A DNA stretch of 64,000 bases from Pseudoalteromonas marina (GTDB lineage Bacteria > Pseudomonadota > Gammaproteobacteria > Enterobacterales > Alteromonadaceae): positions 372,001 to 436,000 of the forward strand of contig NZ_AHCB03000007.1 in assembly GCF_000238335.3 (NCBI RefSeq), given 5' to 3'. Positions 1 to 10,671 of the stretch are shown here, piece after piece (within the stretch, counting starts at the first letter, position 1; each line of letters starts with the position of its first letter). The notes below the pieces were generated by a model. It made no database searches and was not told the DNA's origin. It saw nothing but the letters and a program-made list of their open reading frames with translations. The translations under genes were made by a program, and so were the position numbers.

Positions 1-1704
1 TGCCGCAATTAACGTAGTGATATTGGCATCAAATATAGTACTGAATGCGCTATCGTAACCAAAATGAACAGCTTGTTGAGGGCTACGACCATCGGCCAGC
101 TCTTCACGAATACGTTCAAAAATAAGTACGTTAGCATCAACCGCCATACCAACTGTCAGTACAATACCTGCAATACCCGGCAAGGTTAACGTAGCGCCTG
201 GAATAAGTGACATTATGCCAACAATAAGCACCAAGTTAGCAGCAAGCGCTAAGTTAGCCACTAAGCCAAACCCTTTGTAATAAATAAGCATAAAGGCAAG
301 TACAAACGCAAAACCAAGTGCAACCGCAGTCATACCTGCTTCAATGTTTTCTTGGCCTAAGCTTGGCCCCACTGTACGCTCTTCAACAATTTGAATTGGC
401 GCAACAAGTGCACCTGCGCGAAGCAGTAAACTTAAGTTATGTGCTTCAGCTGGGTTATCAATACCTGTAATACGAAAAGAGCGGTCTAAACGAGCTTGAA
501 TTGTTGCCACGTTAATAACCTCTTCTACCTTAATAGGTGGAAGTGCTTTACCGTTTTCGTCTTTTTTACCTGATGGTTTGTATTCAATAAATACCGTTGC
601 CATACGCTTGCCAATAGCACGCTTAGTAAAGGCATTCATTTTTGAACCGCCTTTGCTGTCGAGTGAAATGCTTACTTGTGGGCGTTGGTATTCATCTGCG
701 CCAGATTGCGCGCCAGTGATATGGCTACCTTCAAGAATGATGCGTTTTTTAAGTACCACAGGGTAACCGTCGCGGCTCATGATCATTTCAGTGCCGGCAG
801 GGATACGGCCTTGAGCGGCAGCGCTTGGATCGGCGTTTTCGTCTACTTCACGAAATTCAAGCGTTGCTGTCGCACCTAAAATTTCTTTAGCACGAGCGGT
901 ATCTTGCACACCGGGTAATTGCACAATAATACGTTCAGCACCCTGGCGCTGTACGTTTGGCTCTGCAACACCAATTTGGTTGATACGATTACGAATGATT
1001 GTTTCGTTTTGCTTGATGGCGTAGTCACGAATCTCTTTCAGCTTTTGCTCACTCATAGTGGCAAAAAATGCATTATCGTTACTGCTGTCATCAATGTATA
1101 CGTTAAGTGGGTAACGAGATTCTAAAAAGCGCTCTGCAGCATTTTTATCTTCTTCATTACGCATTTCAACACGCATACGGTCAGAGCCAGCCACGCGACG
1201 AACGCTGCGATAACGAAGTTTTTCTTCGCGTAAATCGCTACGGAAATCTTGCTCCATTTGCTCAAGCTGGTTATCAACCGCTGTTGCCATGTCGATTTCC
1301 ATGGTGAAATGTACGCCACCACTTAAATCTAGACCTAACTTCATTGGATTTCCGCCAAGGGATTTTAACCAAAGAGGTTGAGCCGGCGCCATATTAATGG
1401 CTGAAATGTAATCGTCACTTAGCGAGTCACGCAATAAATCTTGTGCTTTTAATTGCTCTTCAACATTTTTAAAACGAACAAGTATTTGCCCGCCTTCAAG
1501 CTTAGTTGATTTAACTGCTACGTTATGTTTTTTAAGGGTTGCGTTTACTTTGTCTACTACACTGAGATCAACATCAGCACCTTTAGCGCCCGAAACTTGT
1601 ATAGCCGGGTCACGGCCATACAAGTTTGGAGAGGCATATAAAAGGCCAATGGCAACCACAGCTAAAACAAGTAAATACTTCCACACTGGAAACTTGTTTA
1701 ACAC
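1..1704 (-). CDS. secD: Protein translocase subunit SecD (C-terminus cut by window edge)
   Basis: SecD works with SecF and YajC in the inner membrane and uses the proton motive force to help pull secreted proteins out of the SecYEG channel. The start is a GTG at 1704 with AAGGA seven bases upstream; translation begins [17 protein letters not shown], a first membrane segment, followed by a large periplasmic P1 region. The frame stays open to base 1, where it reads [20 protein letters not shown], the conserved SecD membrane segment with the DAN motif. 568 residues are visible; E. coli SecD has 615, so about 50 C-terminal residues, and presumably secF, lie outside the window. It sits 19 bases after yajC on the same strand, the usual yajC-secD-secF operon. 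Confidence 0.96.
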   Translation of the reverse strand, partial: MLNKFPVWKYLLVLAVVAIGLLYASPNLYGRDPAIQVSGAKGADVDLSVVDKVNATLKKHNVAVKSTKLEGGQILVRFKNVEEQLKAQDLLRDSLSDDYISAINMAPAQPLWLKSLGGNPMKLGLDLSGGVHFTMEIDMATAVDNQLEQMEQDFRSDLREEKLRYRSVRRVAGSDRMRVEMRNEEDKNAAERFLESRYPLNVYIDDSSNDNAFFATMSEQKLKEIRDYAIKQNETIIRNRINQIGVAEPNVQRQGAERIIVQLPGVQDTARAKEILGATATLEFREVDENADPSAAAQGRIPAGTEMIMSRDGYPVVLKKRIILEGSHITGAQSGADEYQRPQVSISLDSKGGSKMNAFTKRAIGKRMATVFIEYKPSGKKDENGKALPPIKVEEVINVATIQARLDRSFRITGIDNPAEAHNLSLLLRAGALVAPIQIVEERTVGPSLGQENIEAGMTAVALGFAFVLAFMLIYYKGFGLVANLALAANLVLIVGIMSLIPGATLTLPGIAGIVLTVGMAVDANVLIFERIREELADGRSPQQAVHFGYDSAFSTIFDANITTLIAA

Positions 1705-1723
1705 GGGGTCGTCCTTATTATTT

Positions 1724-2059
1724 TTATAGCGACTTCATTGTGCCTTTTGGCAATACAGCAGATACAGACGCTTTTTGAACTGTAACTTCTGCTTGCTCAT
1801 TTAAAGAGATAACGATGAAATCTTTATCTTCTGCAATTTTAACAATTTTACCTACTAAACCACCTTGGGTTAGTACTTCATCGCCTTTAGCCATCGCATT
1901 CATTAAGCCTTTATGCTCTTTAACACGCTTAGCTTGTGGGCGGTAAATTAAAAAGTAAAAAACTAAACCGAAAATAGCTAACATGATTAGCATTTCCATG
2001 CCGCCACCGGCTGCAGGTGCGCCAGCTGATGCGTGTGCGTTTGAAATAAATAAACTCAT
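1724..2059 (-). CDS. yajC: Preprotein translocase subunit YajC
   Basis: YajC is a small single-pass inner-membrane protein that associates with SecDF. The 111-residue product has a short Ala/Gly-rich N-terminus, one hydrophobic segment at about residues 21-38 ending in the typical YRPQAKR boundary, and a small soluble C-terminal domain with the [17 protein letters not shown] motif. Length matches the family (about 110). It lies between tgt (25 bases upstream on the coding strand) and secD (19 bases downstream), the standard gammaproteobacterial tgt-yajC-secD-secF order, so co-transcription with both neighbours is likely. Confidence 0.96.
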   Translation of the reverse strand: MSLFISNAHASAGAPAAGGGMEMLIMLAIFGLVFYFLIYRPQAKRVKEHKGLMNAMAKGDEVLTQGGLVGKIVKIAEDKDFIVISLNEQAEVTVQKASVSAVLPKGTMKSL

Positions 2060-2084
2060 AATACTTCCTCTTTAAATTTAAAGT

Positions 2085-3284
<1,200 letters not shown>

Positions 3285-3331
3285 CTAATACTATTAGCTG
3301 CGGTAAATTCGCTCGTTATAATCATATGCAA

Positions 3332-3360
3332 CTAAAAACCCCAGCAAGTATGCTGGGGTT
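3332..3360 (-). terminator. Rho-independent terminator after queA
   Basis: A perfect 10-bp stem (AACCCCAGCA at 3337-3346 and TGCTGGGGTT at 3351-3360) has a 4-base loop. Read on the minus strand it is followed by TTTTT. It lies 37 bases past the queA stop and upstream of tgt, so it should separate the two transcripts. Confidence 0.85.
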
Positions 3361-3396
3361 GAGTGTTAGTTATATTTGATAATAAATAAAACAGCG

Positions 3397-4428
3397 CTAT
3401 TTACGTGTTAAAAACATAGCATCGCCATAACTAAAAAAGCGATATTTTTGTTCTATTGCTGTATTGTAGGCACCCATTATGTTGTCTTGTCCGCTGAACG
3501 CACTCACCAACATAATTAACGTTGACTCAGGTAAATGAAAATTAGTGACCATGGCATCGACGACATTAAATTGGTAACCCGGAAAAATAAAGATATCGGT
3601 ATCGCCAAAGTAAGTATCTAATTTACCGCCATGTATTTTTGCAGCTGATTCGAGCGAACGCATTGATGTAGTACCAACAGCAATCACTCGCCCACCGCTC
3701 GCTTTAGTCTGTGCTACAGCGTCCACAACATCTTGTGGTACTTCAATGTATTCTGAATGCATTACGTGTTCGTCAATGGTTTCTACACGTACTGGCTGAA
3801 ATGTACCTGCGCCTACGTGTAAAGTGACAAAGGCCATGTTTACACCTTTATTTTTTAGCGCAGCCATAAGCGGCTCGTCAAAATGTAAACCCGCTGTAGG
3901 TGCTGCCACAGCCCCTGGTTTTTCACCATATACTGTTTGATAACGTTCGCGGTCAGCTTCGTCATCTGGTCTATCGATATAAGGCGGTAACGGCATGTGA
4001 CCTATATCGTTAAGTGTATCGAGTACATTTTTGCTGTGATCAAATTCCAGCTCAAATAAGGTGTCGTGACGGGCAATCATAGTGGCTTTAGCTTTGCCTT
4101 CTAAGATAACCTCATTGCCTGGTTTTAATGATTTACTTGCACGAACATGAGCAAGCACACGGTGTTCATCCAATACTCGTTCTACAAGTACCTCAACCTT
4201 ACCGCCCGATGCTTTTTGGCCAAACATACGTGCTGGTATTACTCGCGTATTATTAAAAATGAGTAAGTCGTTTTCGTTAACTAGCTCAAGAATATCACTA
4301 AATACTTTATGGCTTATCTCCCCTGTTGGACCATCGAGGCTTAATAAGCGGCTACTCGTACGATCTTTTTTAGGAAAGCGAGCAATTAATTCATCGGGTA
4401 AGTCAAAACTAAAGTCAGCTACGCGCAT
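3397..4428 (-). CDS. queA: S-adenosylmethionine:tRNA ribosyltransferase-isomerase
   Basis: QueA transfers and rearranges the ribosyl group of S-adenosylmethionine onto preQ1 in tRNA, giving epoxyqueuosine, the step after Tgt. The 343-residue product starts [19 protein letters not shown], the standard QueA N-terminus (E. coli 356), and carries family blocks [38 protein letters not shown] and [17 protein letters not shown]. It is the first gene of its unit; 193 bases separate it from the divergent signalling gene at 4622. A strong terminator follows, so it is transcribed apart from tgt although the pair is functionally linked. Confidence 0.97.
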   Translation of the reverse strand: MRVADFSFDLPDELIARFPKKDRTSSRLLSLDGPTGEISHKVFSDILELVNENDLLIFNNTRVIPARMFGQKASGGKVEVLVERVLDEHRVLAHVRASKSLKPGNEVILEGKAKATMIARHDTLFELEFDHSKNVLDTLNDIGHMPLPPYIDRPDDEADRERYQTVYGEKPGAVAAPTAGLHFDEPLMAALKNKGVNMAFVTLHVGAGTFQPVRVETIDEHVMHSEYIEVPQDVVDAVAQTKASGGRVIAVGTTSMRSLESAAKIHGGKLDTYFGDTDIFIFPGYQFNVVDAMVTNFHLPESTLIMLVSAFSGQDNIMGAYNTAIEQKYRFFSYGDAMFLTRK

Positions 4429-4621
4429 AGTTGGTAATCCACATCATTAAAAATCGCGCCAAGTGTATATCTATCGTCAATTAAGCTCAAGAAGCCAATC
4501 CAACTACTGTAAACCTGAGCATCCTTCTATTCGGGGGGATTATTCAAATCTACTTGTTCTTACTAACAAAACTTATTACCCTTAGTAATGGTAGTAAATT
4601 ACGATTTTTAGGATCTCCTGC

Positions 4622-7138
4622 GTGGCAGAACAATTAAATTTGCTGATTTTAAATGCAAGCCGTGCTGAGCGCAGGGTGATTAAAGATACTTTAAAAAAGC
4701 TTGACGTATTTAGCTTTATTGAAGCAAATGATAGCCAGGAAGCTCTTAAAACTCTTAAGCAACAACCAGTTGATATTATTATCACTGGATTAAATGTGGG
4801 TAAAATAGACGGTTGGCGTTTTTCTCGTATGATTCGCTCAGGGCTATTGAAAACCCCTAAAAACACCCCTATTTTGTTGATGCCCCCAACTTACTGCGAA
4901 CGAATTGCAGAAACAACCGCCCGAAGTTATGGAATCGATGCTGTTTTACCGTTTGAAAACCAAGATATGCTACCGCAAGTTCTAGCTAATGTTTTATCTA
5001 CACATTTAGAAAAAAGCAGTCGACTAAACCTACTTTTGTTAGAGCCCCACGCAAATAAAGCGGAGTCGATAACTGAAGAACTAAAACTAAATTTTGCTAT
5101 TACACATGTCACAACGTGTAAAGCCGCACTGAACCAGTACAACCAACAACAATTCTCAATCGTACTACTTGATACCACACAAGAAAAAGCAGATGAATCT
5201 AGCCTACTTGTCGAAAATATTTTACAACATAACCCAAAGCAAGCCATTGTTACTATTATAGATAACCCTGATGCAGATTATGCAGAACAGCTTTTGTTAT
5301 CGGGTGTAACCGATTTTATTCGCGCCCCTTACGAACCTTCATTTTTAAATAAAGTATGTGATCATGCCGCTCGTCGAGAAGACTTTATGGTGAGCTACGC
5401 TGAATTTGCTCAAAAAGTAGAGCAGTTAAGCGTCAGCGAAGTGAAATACAAAGAGCTATTCTCAGCTCATCAGCGCATATTATTGCATCTTAATACTGTT
5501 GTTCTTGAGCTCGACCAGTTAGGAAAAATTCGCTTTATAAATCCAGCTTGGGAAACCTTAAGTGGTTTTGGCGTTAAAACAAGCCTGCAAAAAAGCCTAA
5601 CGCAATTTTATACTGGTGAATGTCAGATAAAGCTCAAAGCAACCATCGACGATATACTCGGTGGTGGGAACGATCATCAGCAAATAGAAATAAAACTCCA
5701 ACATAAAAACGGTGGCCAAATTTGGGTTGAATGTAGGTTGCAGCTAATTAAAAACAGACGCAATAATGCAACGATCACTGTCACTATTGATAACATTCAC
5801 GAGCGTAAGCAAGCCGAACTTCAATTACGCCACCTTGCGCTGCATGATCCATTAACTGGCCTACACAACCGATACCACTTTGACCAAGAGCTAAGTCGTA
5901 TTTGTAAACCCAAACATACTCACAGCGATGTTGAGCATGCCTTGATTTACATTGACCTTGATCATTTTAAAATTATTAATGATAGCCAAGGTCATCATCA
6001 AGGCGACTTGGTGTTAAAAGATGTGGCTCAGCTGTTTAAAGACAACATTGAAAAAGAACACTTAGTATGTCGCATTGGTGGCGATGAATTTGCCGTCATT
6101 CTAAAAAATATGAACCTACTCGATGCGCACCTTATTGCAGAAGGTGTCTGTAGTGCCATAGAGCAGCATACCTTTAAGTCAAACGAGCAAAGCTACACAA
6201 TAAGCTGCTCTATCGGCTTAACGCAAATTACAGTAAACAATAACGACCCTAATGAGTGTTTAAAACAAGCCGACATTGCTTTGTATATTGCAAAAAACTT
6301 AGGCCGTAACTTAGTACATTGCTATTCAAAAGAAGATGCGCACAACAATACACTTCAAACAGGTCTTGAGTGGGGACACGAAATCCGCCAAGCACTTCAA
6401 CAGAATAATATTGAATTGCATTACCAGCCTATATGGGATTTTAAAGCAGAAAAAGTTGCTTACTTTGAGGCACTATTGCGCTTAAAGCATGAAGGCACTC
6501 TTATTTACCCTAATCAGTTTATTCCGTCTCTAGAAATGCTTAACGACACCTTTTTAATGGATCAGTGCGTAATTAGAAATGCAATTGCCAGTGTTGCAAA
6601 ATACCCTCAACTTAGCCAAGTTGCTATTAATCTATCTGCACAATCATTCTTAGATGAACGGCTGCTACCACTCATTGAGTCGAACCTTGAAAAATACAAT
6701 GTTCCCGCCACACGGATTATTTTTGAGATCACCGAATCCGCAAGCATAAATAACATACAAGCTACACGTAAGATGATTGATAAACTTAACTCTTTAGGGT
6801 GTCACTTCTCAATAGACGATTTTGGGACTGGCTTTAGTACCTTTAGTTACCTAAAACAGCTGCCTGCTCAACATGTGAAAATAGATGGCTCGTTTGTTCG
6901 CGACATGCTTAATGACCCAATAGACCTTGCTTTAGTAAAGGCTATTAACGATATCAGCCGCTCACTTAATAAATATTCTGTTGCGGAATACGTTGAAAAT
7001 AGAGAATTATTTACTACTTTAAGAGACATTGGTGTCGACTACGGACAAGGCTACTTTATTGCTCGCCCCGTTCCTGTTGAAAAAATAAATGATGAGCTTG
7101 AAAAAATTTATCAAAATAAAAGTATTTACCAACAGTAG
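4622..7138 (+). CDS. Two-receiver PAS-GGDEF-EAL cyclic-di-GMP protein
   Basis: A soluble 838-residue signalling protein for cyclic-di-GMP turnover. Domains in order: a receiver-like domain (about 5-125) whose phospho-acceptor position is Gly56 instead of Asp; a second receiver-like domain (about 132-255) that keeps Asp184 in VLLDTT; a PAS domain (about 275-400); GGDEF (about 405-560) with an intact GGDEF motif at 486-490, so diguanylate cyclase activity is possible; and EAL (about 580-830) with EALLRL at 616, INLSAQSF, EITES, DDFGTGFS, KID and a late AEYVEN, so phosphodiesterase activity is also possible. Start is GTG at 4622 with AGGA nine bases upstream. It stands alone between divergent queA and a small membrane protein; no cognate kinase is adjacent. 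Which activity dominates cannot be told from sequence. Confidence 0.9.
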   Translation: MAEQLNLLILNASRAERRVIKDTLKKLDVFSFIEANDSQEALKTLKQQPVDIIITGLNVGKIDGWRFSRMIRSGLLKTPKNTPILLMPPTYCERIAETTARSYGIDAVLPFENQDMLPQVLANVLSTHLEKSSRLNLLLLEPHANKAESITEELKLNFAITHVTTCKAALNQYNQQQFSIVLLDTTQEKADESSLLVENILQHNPKQAIVTIIDNPDADYAEQLLLSGVTDFIRAPYEPSFLNKVCDHAARREDFMVSYAEFAQKVEQLSVSEVKYKELFSAHQRILLHLNTVVLELDQLGKIRFINPAWETLSGFGVKTSLQKSLTQFYTGECQIKLKATIDDILGGGNDHQQIEIKLQHKNGGQIWVECRLQLIKNRRNNATITVTIDNIHERKQAELQLRHLALHDPLTGLHNRYHFDQELSRICKPKHTHSDVEHALIYIDLDHFKIINDSQGHHQGDLVLKDVAQLFKDNIEKEHLVCRIGGDEFAVILKNMNLLDAHLIAEGVCSAIEQHTFKSNEQSYTISCSIGLTQITVNNNDPNECLKQADIALYIAKNLGRNLVHCYSKEDAHNNTLQTGLEWGHEIRQALQQNNIELHYQPIWDFKAEKVAYFEALLRLKHEGTLIYPNQFIPSLEMLNDTFLMDQCVIRNAIASVAKYPQLSQVAINLSAQSFLDERLLPLIESNLEKYNVPATRIIFEITESASINNIQATRKMIDKLNSLGCHFSIDDFGTGFSTFSYLKQLPAQHVKIDGSFVRDMLNDPIDLALVKAINDISRSLNKYSVAEYVENRELFTTLRDIGVDYGQGYFIARPVPVEKINDELEKIYQNKSIYQQ

Positions 7139-7215
7139 CCTAGGTTAAAACTAACAAATTCGAACAATTTAACGTCACTTTTTTCTTCCATTATTTTCTT
7201 TCTTGCCTATACTTT

Positions 7216-7276
7216 CTTTATCAGATAAAGAGGATGTCATGTAATTTAAAGGATTACGCTGTATAAACATGACATC
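7216..7276 (+). promoter_or_regulatory. Nested inverted repeats in the leader of the small membrane protein gene
   Basis: Two strong repeats stand 57-117 bases before the start at 7333. The first is a 15-base palindrome CTTTATC-A-GATAAAG (7216-7230). The second is a perfect 10-bp inverted repeat, GATGTCATGT (7233-7242) with ACATGACATC (7267-7276), whose loop contains a nested GTAAT/ATTAC pair. They could be operators or a structured 5' leader. I do not recognise a known riboswitch or regulator site. Confidence 0.5.
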
Positions 7277-7332
7277 AACCCCCAGTCAATACATGGTTGA
7301 TTACAAGTTACAAGGGTTTTAGGGAGGAAGGT

Positions 7333-7545
7333 ATGGCGCAACTAGTTATATTATTACTGATAATTCACCTTATTATTGCGTACCAATGTTACAGGTATTC
7401 AAGTTTAAAAGGTTACCCCGTCAAAGTATTTACCGTATTAGGATGCGTGCCCTACTTTAATGTAGTGGTATGGATTTACTTACTTTTTTTACCTGAACTG
7501 GAGCCATTTGAAAGCCATGTTCAACGTCAAAAGCAGCCATTGTAG
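7333..7545 (+). CDS. Small membrane protein of unknown function
   Basis: A 70-residue protein starting MAQLVILLLIIHLIIAYQC. The start at ATG 7333 is backed by a strong AGGGAGGAAG ribosome site; the longer frame from 7297 lacks one. It is predicted to have two membrane segments (about 3-19 and 37-55) joined by a short loop containing KGYPVKVF, with a charged C-terminal tail. I do not recognise a family. It is flanked by the GGDEF-EAL gene upstream (195 bases) and by convergent oxyR. Its own terminator overlaps the stop codon, and it has a structured leader, so it looks like a separately regulated single-gene unit. The good ribosome site and terminator make it a real gene rather than a chance frame. 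Confidence 0.75.
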   Translation: MAQLVILLLIIHLIIAYQCYRYSSLKGYPVKVFTVLGCVPYFNVVVWIYLLFLPELEPFESHVQRQKQPL

Positions 7546-7562
7546 GCTGCTTTAATTTTTTA
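7530..7562 (+). terminator. Terminator overlapping the stop codon of the small membrane protein gene
   Basis: The stem AAAGCAGCC (7530-7538) pairs with GGCTGCTTT (7545-7553) around a 6-base loop, followed by AATTTTTT. The TAG stop (7543-7545) lies in the loop and stem, so translation to the stop would compete with hairpin formation. Confidence 0.85.
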
Positions 7563-7575
7563 ATAGCGGTTAACT

Positions 7576-8505
7576 TTAATTGCTTGGCTCATTAAAATTT
7601 AAACTACATTGGCGTTGTAAAAACACCTCAAGCTGCTGGCTAAACAATTTAAAATCGCGAATACGTCCTGTAGTTTTTCGCCAAAGAATACCAATATCTC
7701 TGTAAGCATCGCTTTGCGACGGTGTGGCTACCATCTGTTTATTTTCTAAAATACCGGCATTAATGGCCATTTGTGGTAAAAAGGTCACCCCGAGCTGGTG
7801 TTCAACCATACTGAGTAATGTATGTAAGCTGGCCGCTTCAAATGGGTTAATACAGCTTGAGCGGTTTAAATGGCACGCACTCAGCGCGTGACCCGTCATA
7901 CAGTGCTCTCGCTCTAGCAAAAACACACTGGCATCAGGTAATAGGTTAAAGTCTTCTACGCCCTTTGCAGGCATATAATCTTTATGGTGCACTAAGCTAA
8001 AATGATCTTTTGCTAAAATTTGGGTATGGAACTTGTCGGTTGCATACGGTAATGCCAGTAACGCTAAGTCAATGTGCCCATGCTCTAGCTTATCCAGTAA
8101 TTTGTCGCTGGTATCCTCAATTAGTACCAACTCTAATTCACAAAAAGTTTGCTGACAAAAGTGATACAAAGGCGCTGCAATAAAGCTTGCAATAGTAGGA
8201 ATAACGCCAACGGTTAACTTACCGCTAAGGGGCGTTAAAAAGCTTTTTGTAAGCTCTTTTAAACTGATAGTGTCGTTGATTATTTTTCGTGAACGCTCAA
8301 CAACCTCTTCACCTATGCTTGTAAACATAAGACTTCGGTTTTCACGCTCAATAAGTTGGCAACCTAGCGTTTCTTCAAGGTTTTGAATGGCACTGCTTAG
8401 TGTCGACTGGCCAATAAAGCAGGCACTGGCTGCACGGCCAAAATGCTGATGCTGATGAACAGCGAGTAAATACTGAAGCTGTTTAATACTTGGAAGATTG
8501 GTCAT
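7576..8505 (-). CDS. oxyR: LysR-family peroxide sensor OxyR
   Basis: OxyR is a LysR-type activator that responds to hydrogen peroxide by forming a disulfide and switches on catalase, peroxiredoxin and iron-handling genes. The product (309 residues from the ATG at 8505) has an N-terminal winged helix-turn-helix (about 5-64) with FGRAASACFIGQSTLSSAIQ and a substrate-like effector domain. Decisive are two cysteines nine residues apart in LEREHCMTGHALSAC, aligned with the redox pair Cys199/Cys208 of E. coli OxyR in LEDGHCLRDQAMGFC. The ribosome site GGAAAG precedes the chosen start; the longer frame to 8535 would begin inside the pitA terminator. It follows pitA on the same strand but is separated by that terminator. 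No catalase or ahpC is nearby. Confidence 0.88.
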   Translation of the reverse strand: MTNLPSIKQLQYLLAVHQHQHFGRAASACFIGQSTLSSAIQNLEETLGCQLIERENRSLMFTSIGEEVVERSRKIINDTISLKELTKSFLTPLSGKLTVGVIPTIASFIAAPLYHFCQQTFCELELVLIEDTSDKLLDKLEHGHIDLALLALPYATDKFHTQILAKDHFSLVHHKDYMPAKGVEDFNLLPDASVFLLEREHCMTGHALSACHLNRSSCINPFEAASLHTLLSMVEHQLGVTFLPQMAINAGILENKQMVATPSQSDAYRDIGILWRKTTGRIRDFKLFSQQLEVFLQRQCSLNFNEPSN

Positions 8506-8522
8506 TTTTTCTTTCCACAAAT

Positions 8523-8558
8523 AAAAAGACCCCAATACCTAGGGCATTGAGATCTTTT
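8523..8558 (-). terminator. Rho-independent terminator after pitA
   Basis: On the minus strand a 13-bp stem (8546-8558 with 8524-8536, including two G-U pairs) is followed by a T run. It begins about 30 bases after the pitA stop and ends about 20 bases before the oxyR start, so read-through would alter oxyR expression. Confidence 0.8.
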
Positions 8559-8587
8559 CAAGCTAAAAGTCTTTTAGTACTTTTTTG

Positions 8588-9856
8588 TTAAACCCCAAAT
8601 GCGGTTCTCAGTACGTAGAAGATAACAATAGCAAGGGCAGCACCAACTGGCAACGTTATTACCCAAGAAACTACAATGTTTCTGATAACGCTCATGTTAA
8701 GTGCACCAATACCACGTGCCATACCTACACCTAGTACCGCACCCACTAAGGTTTGAGTAGTAGAGATTGGCATACCCGTTCCTGATGCAATAACAACAGT
8801 AGAAGCAGCGGCAAGTTCTGCAGCAAAACCACGGCTAGGCGTTAAATGTGTAATGCCTTCACCAATTGTTTTAATTACTTTTTTACCTAAAATGGCAAGA
8901 CCTGCAACAATACCAAAGCCACCTAGTGGAAGAATCCACCATGCAATTGCTGCTTTCTTAGCAATTTCACCGTTGTTTTCAACAATATTTACAACAGCAG
9001 CTAGTGGACCAATTGCATTAGCAACATCGTTAGAACCGTGAGCAAATGCCATACAACAAGCCGTTAACACCATTAATACCGCAAATACTTTTTCTACGTT
9101 ATTAAATTGCATTTGTTTGTCAGCTTTAGGATCGATGTTTAAGCGAGAGATAGCAATTTTACCAATAATGGCAACAACCACTGCAACACCAATTGAAAGC
9201 GCATAGCCTTCAACAGAACCTAGGTTAATACCAACGTGCTTTAAACCTTTCTTGATTGTAACTAAAGCCATGATAAAACCCGCTAAACCCATGTAGATTG
9301 GTACGTAGCGTTTAGCGTTCTTTAATGGTGCATCTGTATCAAATATAAGCTTTTGTGCGCTCATAAATATTAGATACGCAATAAAGCCGGATATAGCTGG
9401 TGTAATGATCCAGCTTCCCACAATACCGCCTACTTTATTCCACTGGATTGCTTCTGTACCCACTGCAACTAGCGCAAAACCAATGATTGCACCAATAATA
9501 GAGTGAGTTGTTGATACTGGCCAACCTAAGAATGATGCGATTAGTAGCCATGAACCCGCGGCAAATAGCGCGGCAATCATACCTAAAACCATCAGTTCAG
9601 GAATATTCGCAAACGGTGCAGCATCAATTATTCCTTTACGAATAGTTGATGTAACTTCACCACCTGCCAAATAAGCACCAGCAAACTCAAAAACCATAGC
9701 TATTAAAATAGCTTGTTTGATTGTTAATGCTTTTGAACCTACAGATGTACCCATGGCGTTCGCAACGTCGTTCGCGCCAATACCATAAGCCATGAAAAAA
9801 CCAACAGCTGCGGCAATTAAAACTAATACCGTGCCGTAAGATGCAATGATATCCAT
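8588..9856 (-). CDS. pitA: PiT-family low-affinity inorganic phosphate transporter
   Basis: PiT transporters are inner-membrane proton (or sodium)/phosphate symporters that import phosphate, often as a metal-phosphate complex. The 422-residue product is almost entirely hydrophobic, with about ten membrane segments arranged as an inverted duplication. Each half carries the family signature: YGIGANDVANAMGTSVG near residue 25 and HGSNDVANAIGPLAAV near residue 273. It is shorter than E. coli PitA (499) but normal for the DUF47-linked subgroup. It lies 39 bases after the DUF47 gene, its usual partner, and downstream of the pst-phoU operon, from which it is separated by a terminator. Confidence 0.93.
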   Translation of the reverse strand: MDIIASYGTVLVLIAAAVGFFMAYGIGANDVANAMGTSVGSKALTIKQAILIAMVFEFAGAYLAGGEVTSTIRKGIIDAAPFANIPELMVLGMIAALFAAGSWLLIASFLGWPVSTTHSIIGAIIGFALVAVGTEAIQWNKVGGIVGSWIITPAISGFIAYLIFMSAQKLIFDTDAPLKNAKRYVPIYMGLAGFIMALVTIKKGLKHVGINLGSVEGYALSIGVAVVVAIIGKIAISRLNIDPKADKQMQFNNVEKVFAVLMVLTACCMAFAHGSNDVANAIGPLAAVVNIVENNGEIAKKAAIAWWILPLGGFGIVAGLAILGKKVIKTIGEGITHLTPSRGFAAELAAASTVVIASGTGMPISTTQTLVGAVLGVGMARGIGALNMSVIRNIVVSWVITLPVGAALAIVIFYVLRTAFGV

Positions 9857-9895
9857 TGTATAACCTTAATCTTTCGTGTTTGAACTGATTTTAAA

Positions 9896-10573
9896 TTAAC
9901 GAGCTAACATCAGCTCAAGACGTGATCCTACGCGCTCTGCAATATCTGCAAGCTCACCAACCCATTCAATAATGCTGTATAAAAACATTACATCTACTGG
10001 GTTAAGCTCACTTTCTACTTCACGTAGTTGGCGGCGTACTTTAATTTGCATGTCATCCGTGTCTTGTTCTATTGCATCCAATTCAACGAGCATTTTTTCT
10101 ACTAAGGTCACTTCGCGACCTTTAAAGCCTGTTTCTAATAGCTCTTCTAACTCGTTTATTGCTTTAGATGCTTGTTTTGTCGCATCCACACAACGAGTTA
10201 AGTAAGCCAAGAAATCAGCTTGCATTACTGCTGGTATGGTCATTTCACGACCGATTACGCGCCCAGCAATGTCTTTTGCTTTATTAGCAATTTTGTCTTG
10301 TTGGGTTACTAACTCAAGCAGATCCGTACGTTCTACCGGCATAAATAAACCGCGTGGTAACTGTAAACGTATGTCTCTTTTCATGTCATCGGCTTCACGC
10401 TCTAAATTACGAATAGTGATACGAAGCTCTTCTGCTTGTGTCCACTCTTCTTTAAAAACGTGATTAAAAAAAGGTATCAAAGCTTTACTAGCTTGATGAA
10501 CTTTTTTGATGTGATCTTCCATTGGTTTGAAAGGAGATTTTGCAAAAACTCCTAAAAACGCGTTTGTAGGCAT
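9896..10573 (-). CDS. DUF47 PhoU-like partner of PitA
   Basis: A 225-residue helical protein of the DUF47 (TIGR00153, PhoU-like) family, which is commonly encoded just before a PiT transporter and is thought to control it. It begins MPTNAFLGVFAKSPFKPMEDHIKKV, a family N-terminus. PhoU-type acidic metal-binding patches are visible, for example NLEREADDMKRDI and ELDAIEQDTDDMQ. The start at 10573 has AAAGGG six bases upstream; the longer frame to 10609 does not. It is the first gene of the DUF47-pitA unit; a perfect palindrome stands 51 bases upstream. The exact role in this organism is inferred from gene order only. Confidence 0.88.
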   Translation of the reverse strand: MPTNAFLGVFAKSPFKPMEDHIKKVHQASKALIPFFNHVFKEEWTQAEELRITIRNLEREADDMKRDIRLQLPRGLFMPVERTDLLELVTQQDKIANKAKDIAGRVIGREMTIPAVMQADFLAYLTRCVDATKQASKAINELEELLETGFKGREVTLVEKMLVELDAIEQDTDDMQIKVRRQLREVESELNPVDVMFLYSIIEWVGELADIAERVGSRLELMLAR

Positions 10574-10623
10574 AACTGACCCTTTAATCAAATTACATGC
10601 GTGCAGCATGCGATTTTACAGTA

Positions 10624-10640
10624 TTCACAACAATTGTGAA
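10624..10640. promoter_or_regulatory. Perfect palindrome upstream of the DUF47-pitA unit
   Basis: TTCACAA-CAA-TTGTGAA is a 7-bp perfect inverted repeat with a 3-base centre, 51-67 bases before the DUF47 start. Its placement near a promoter suggests an operator for a dimeric regulator. It does not match a Pho box and I cannot name the regulator. Confidence 0.45.
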
Positions 10641-10671
10641 CGGTTTTTATTATTTAACTTATCGCTAAACA

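Noticed and set aside
10600..10640. Pho box in front of DUF47-pitA
   Set aside because: TGT elements occur but at spacings of 9 or 12 bases rather than 11, and the flanking bases do not match. I kept only the palindrome.
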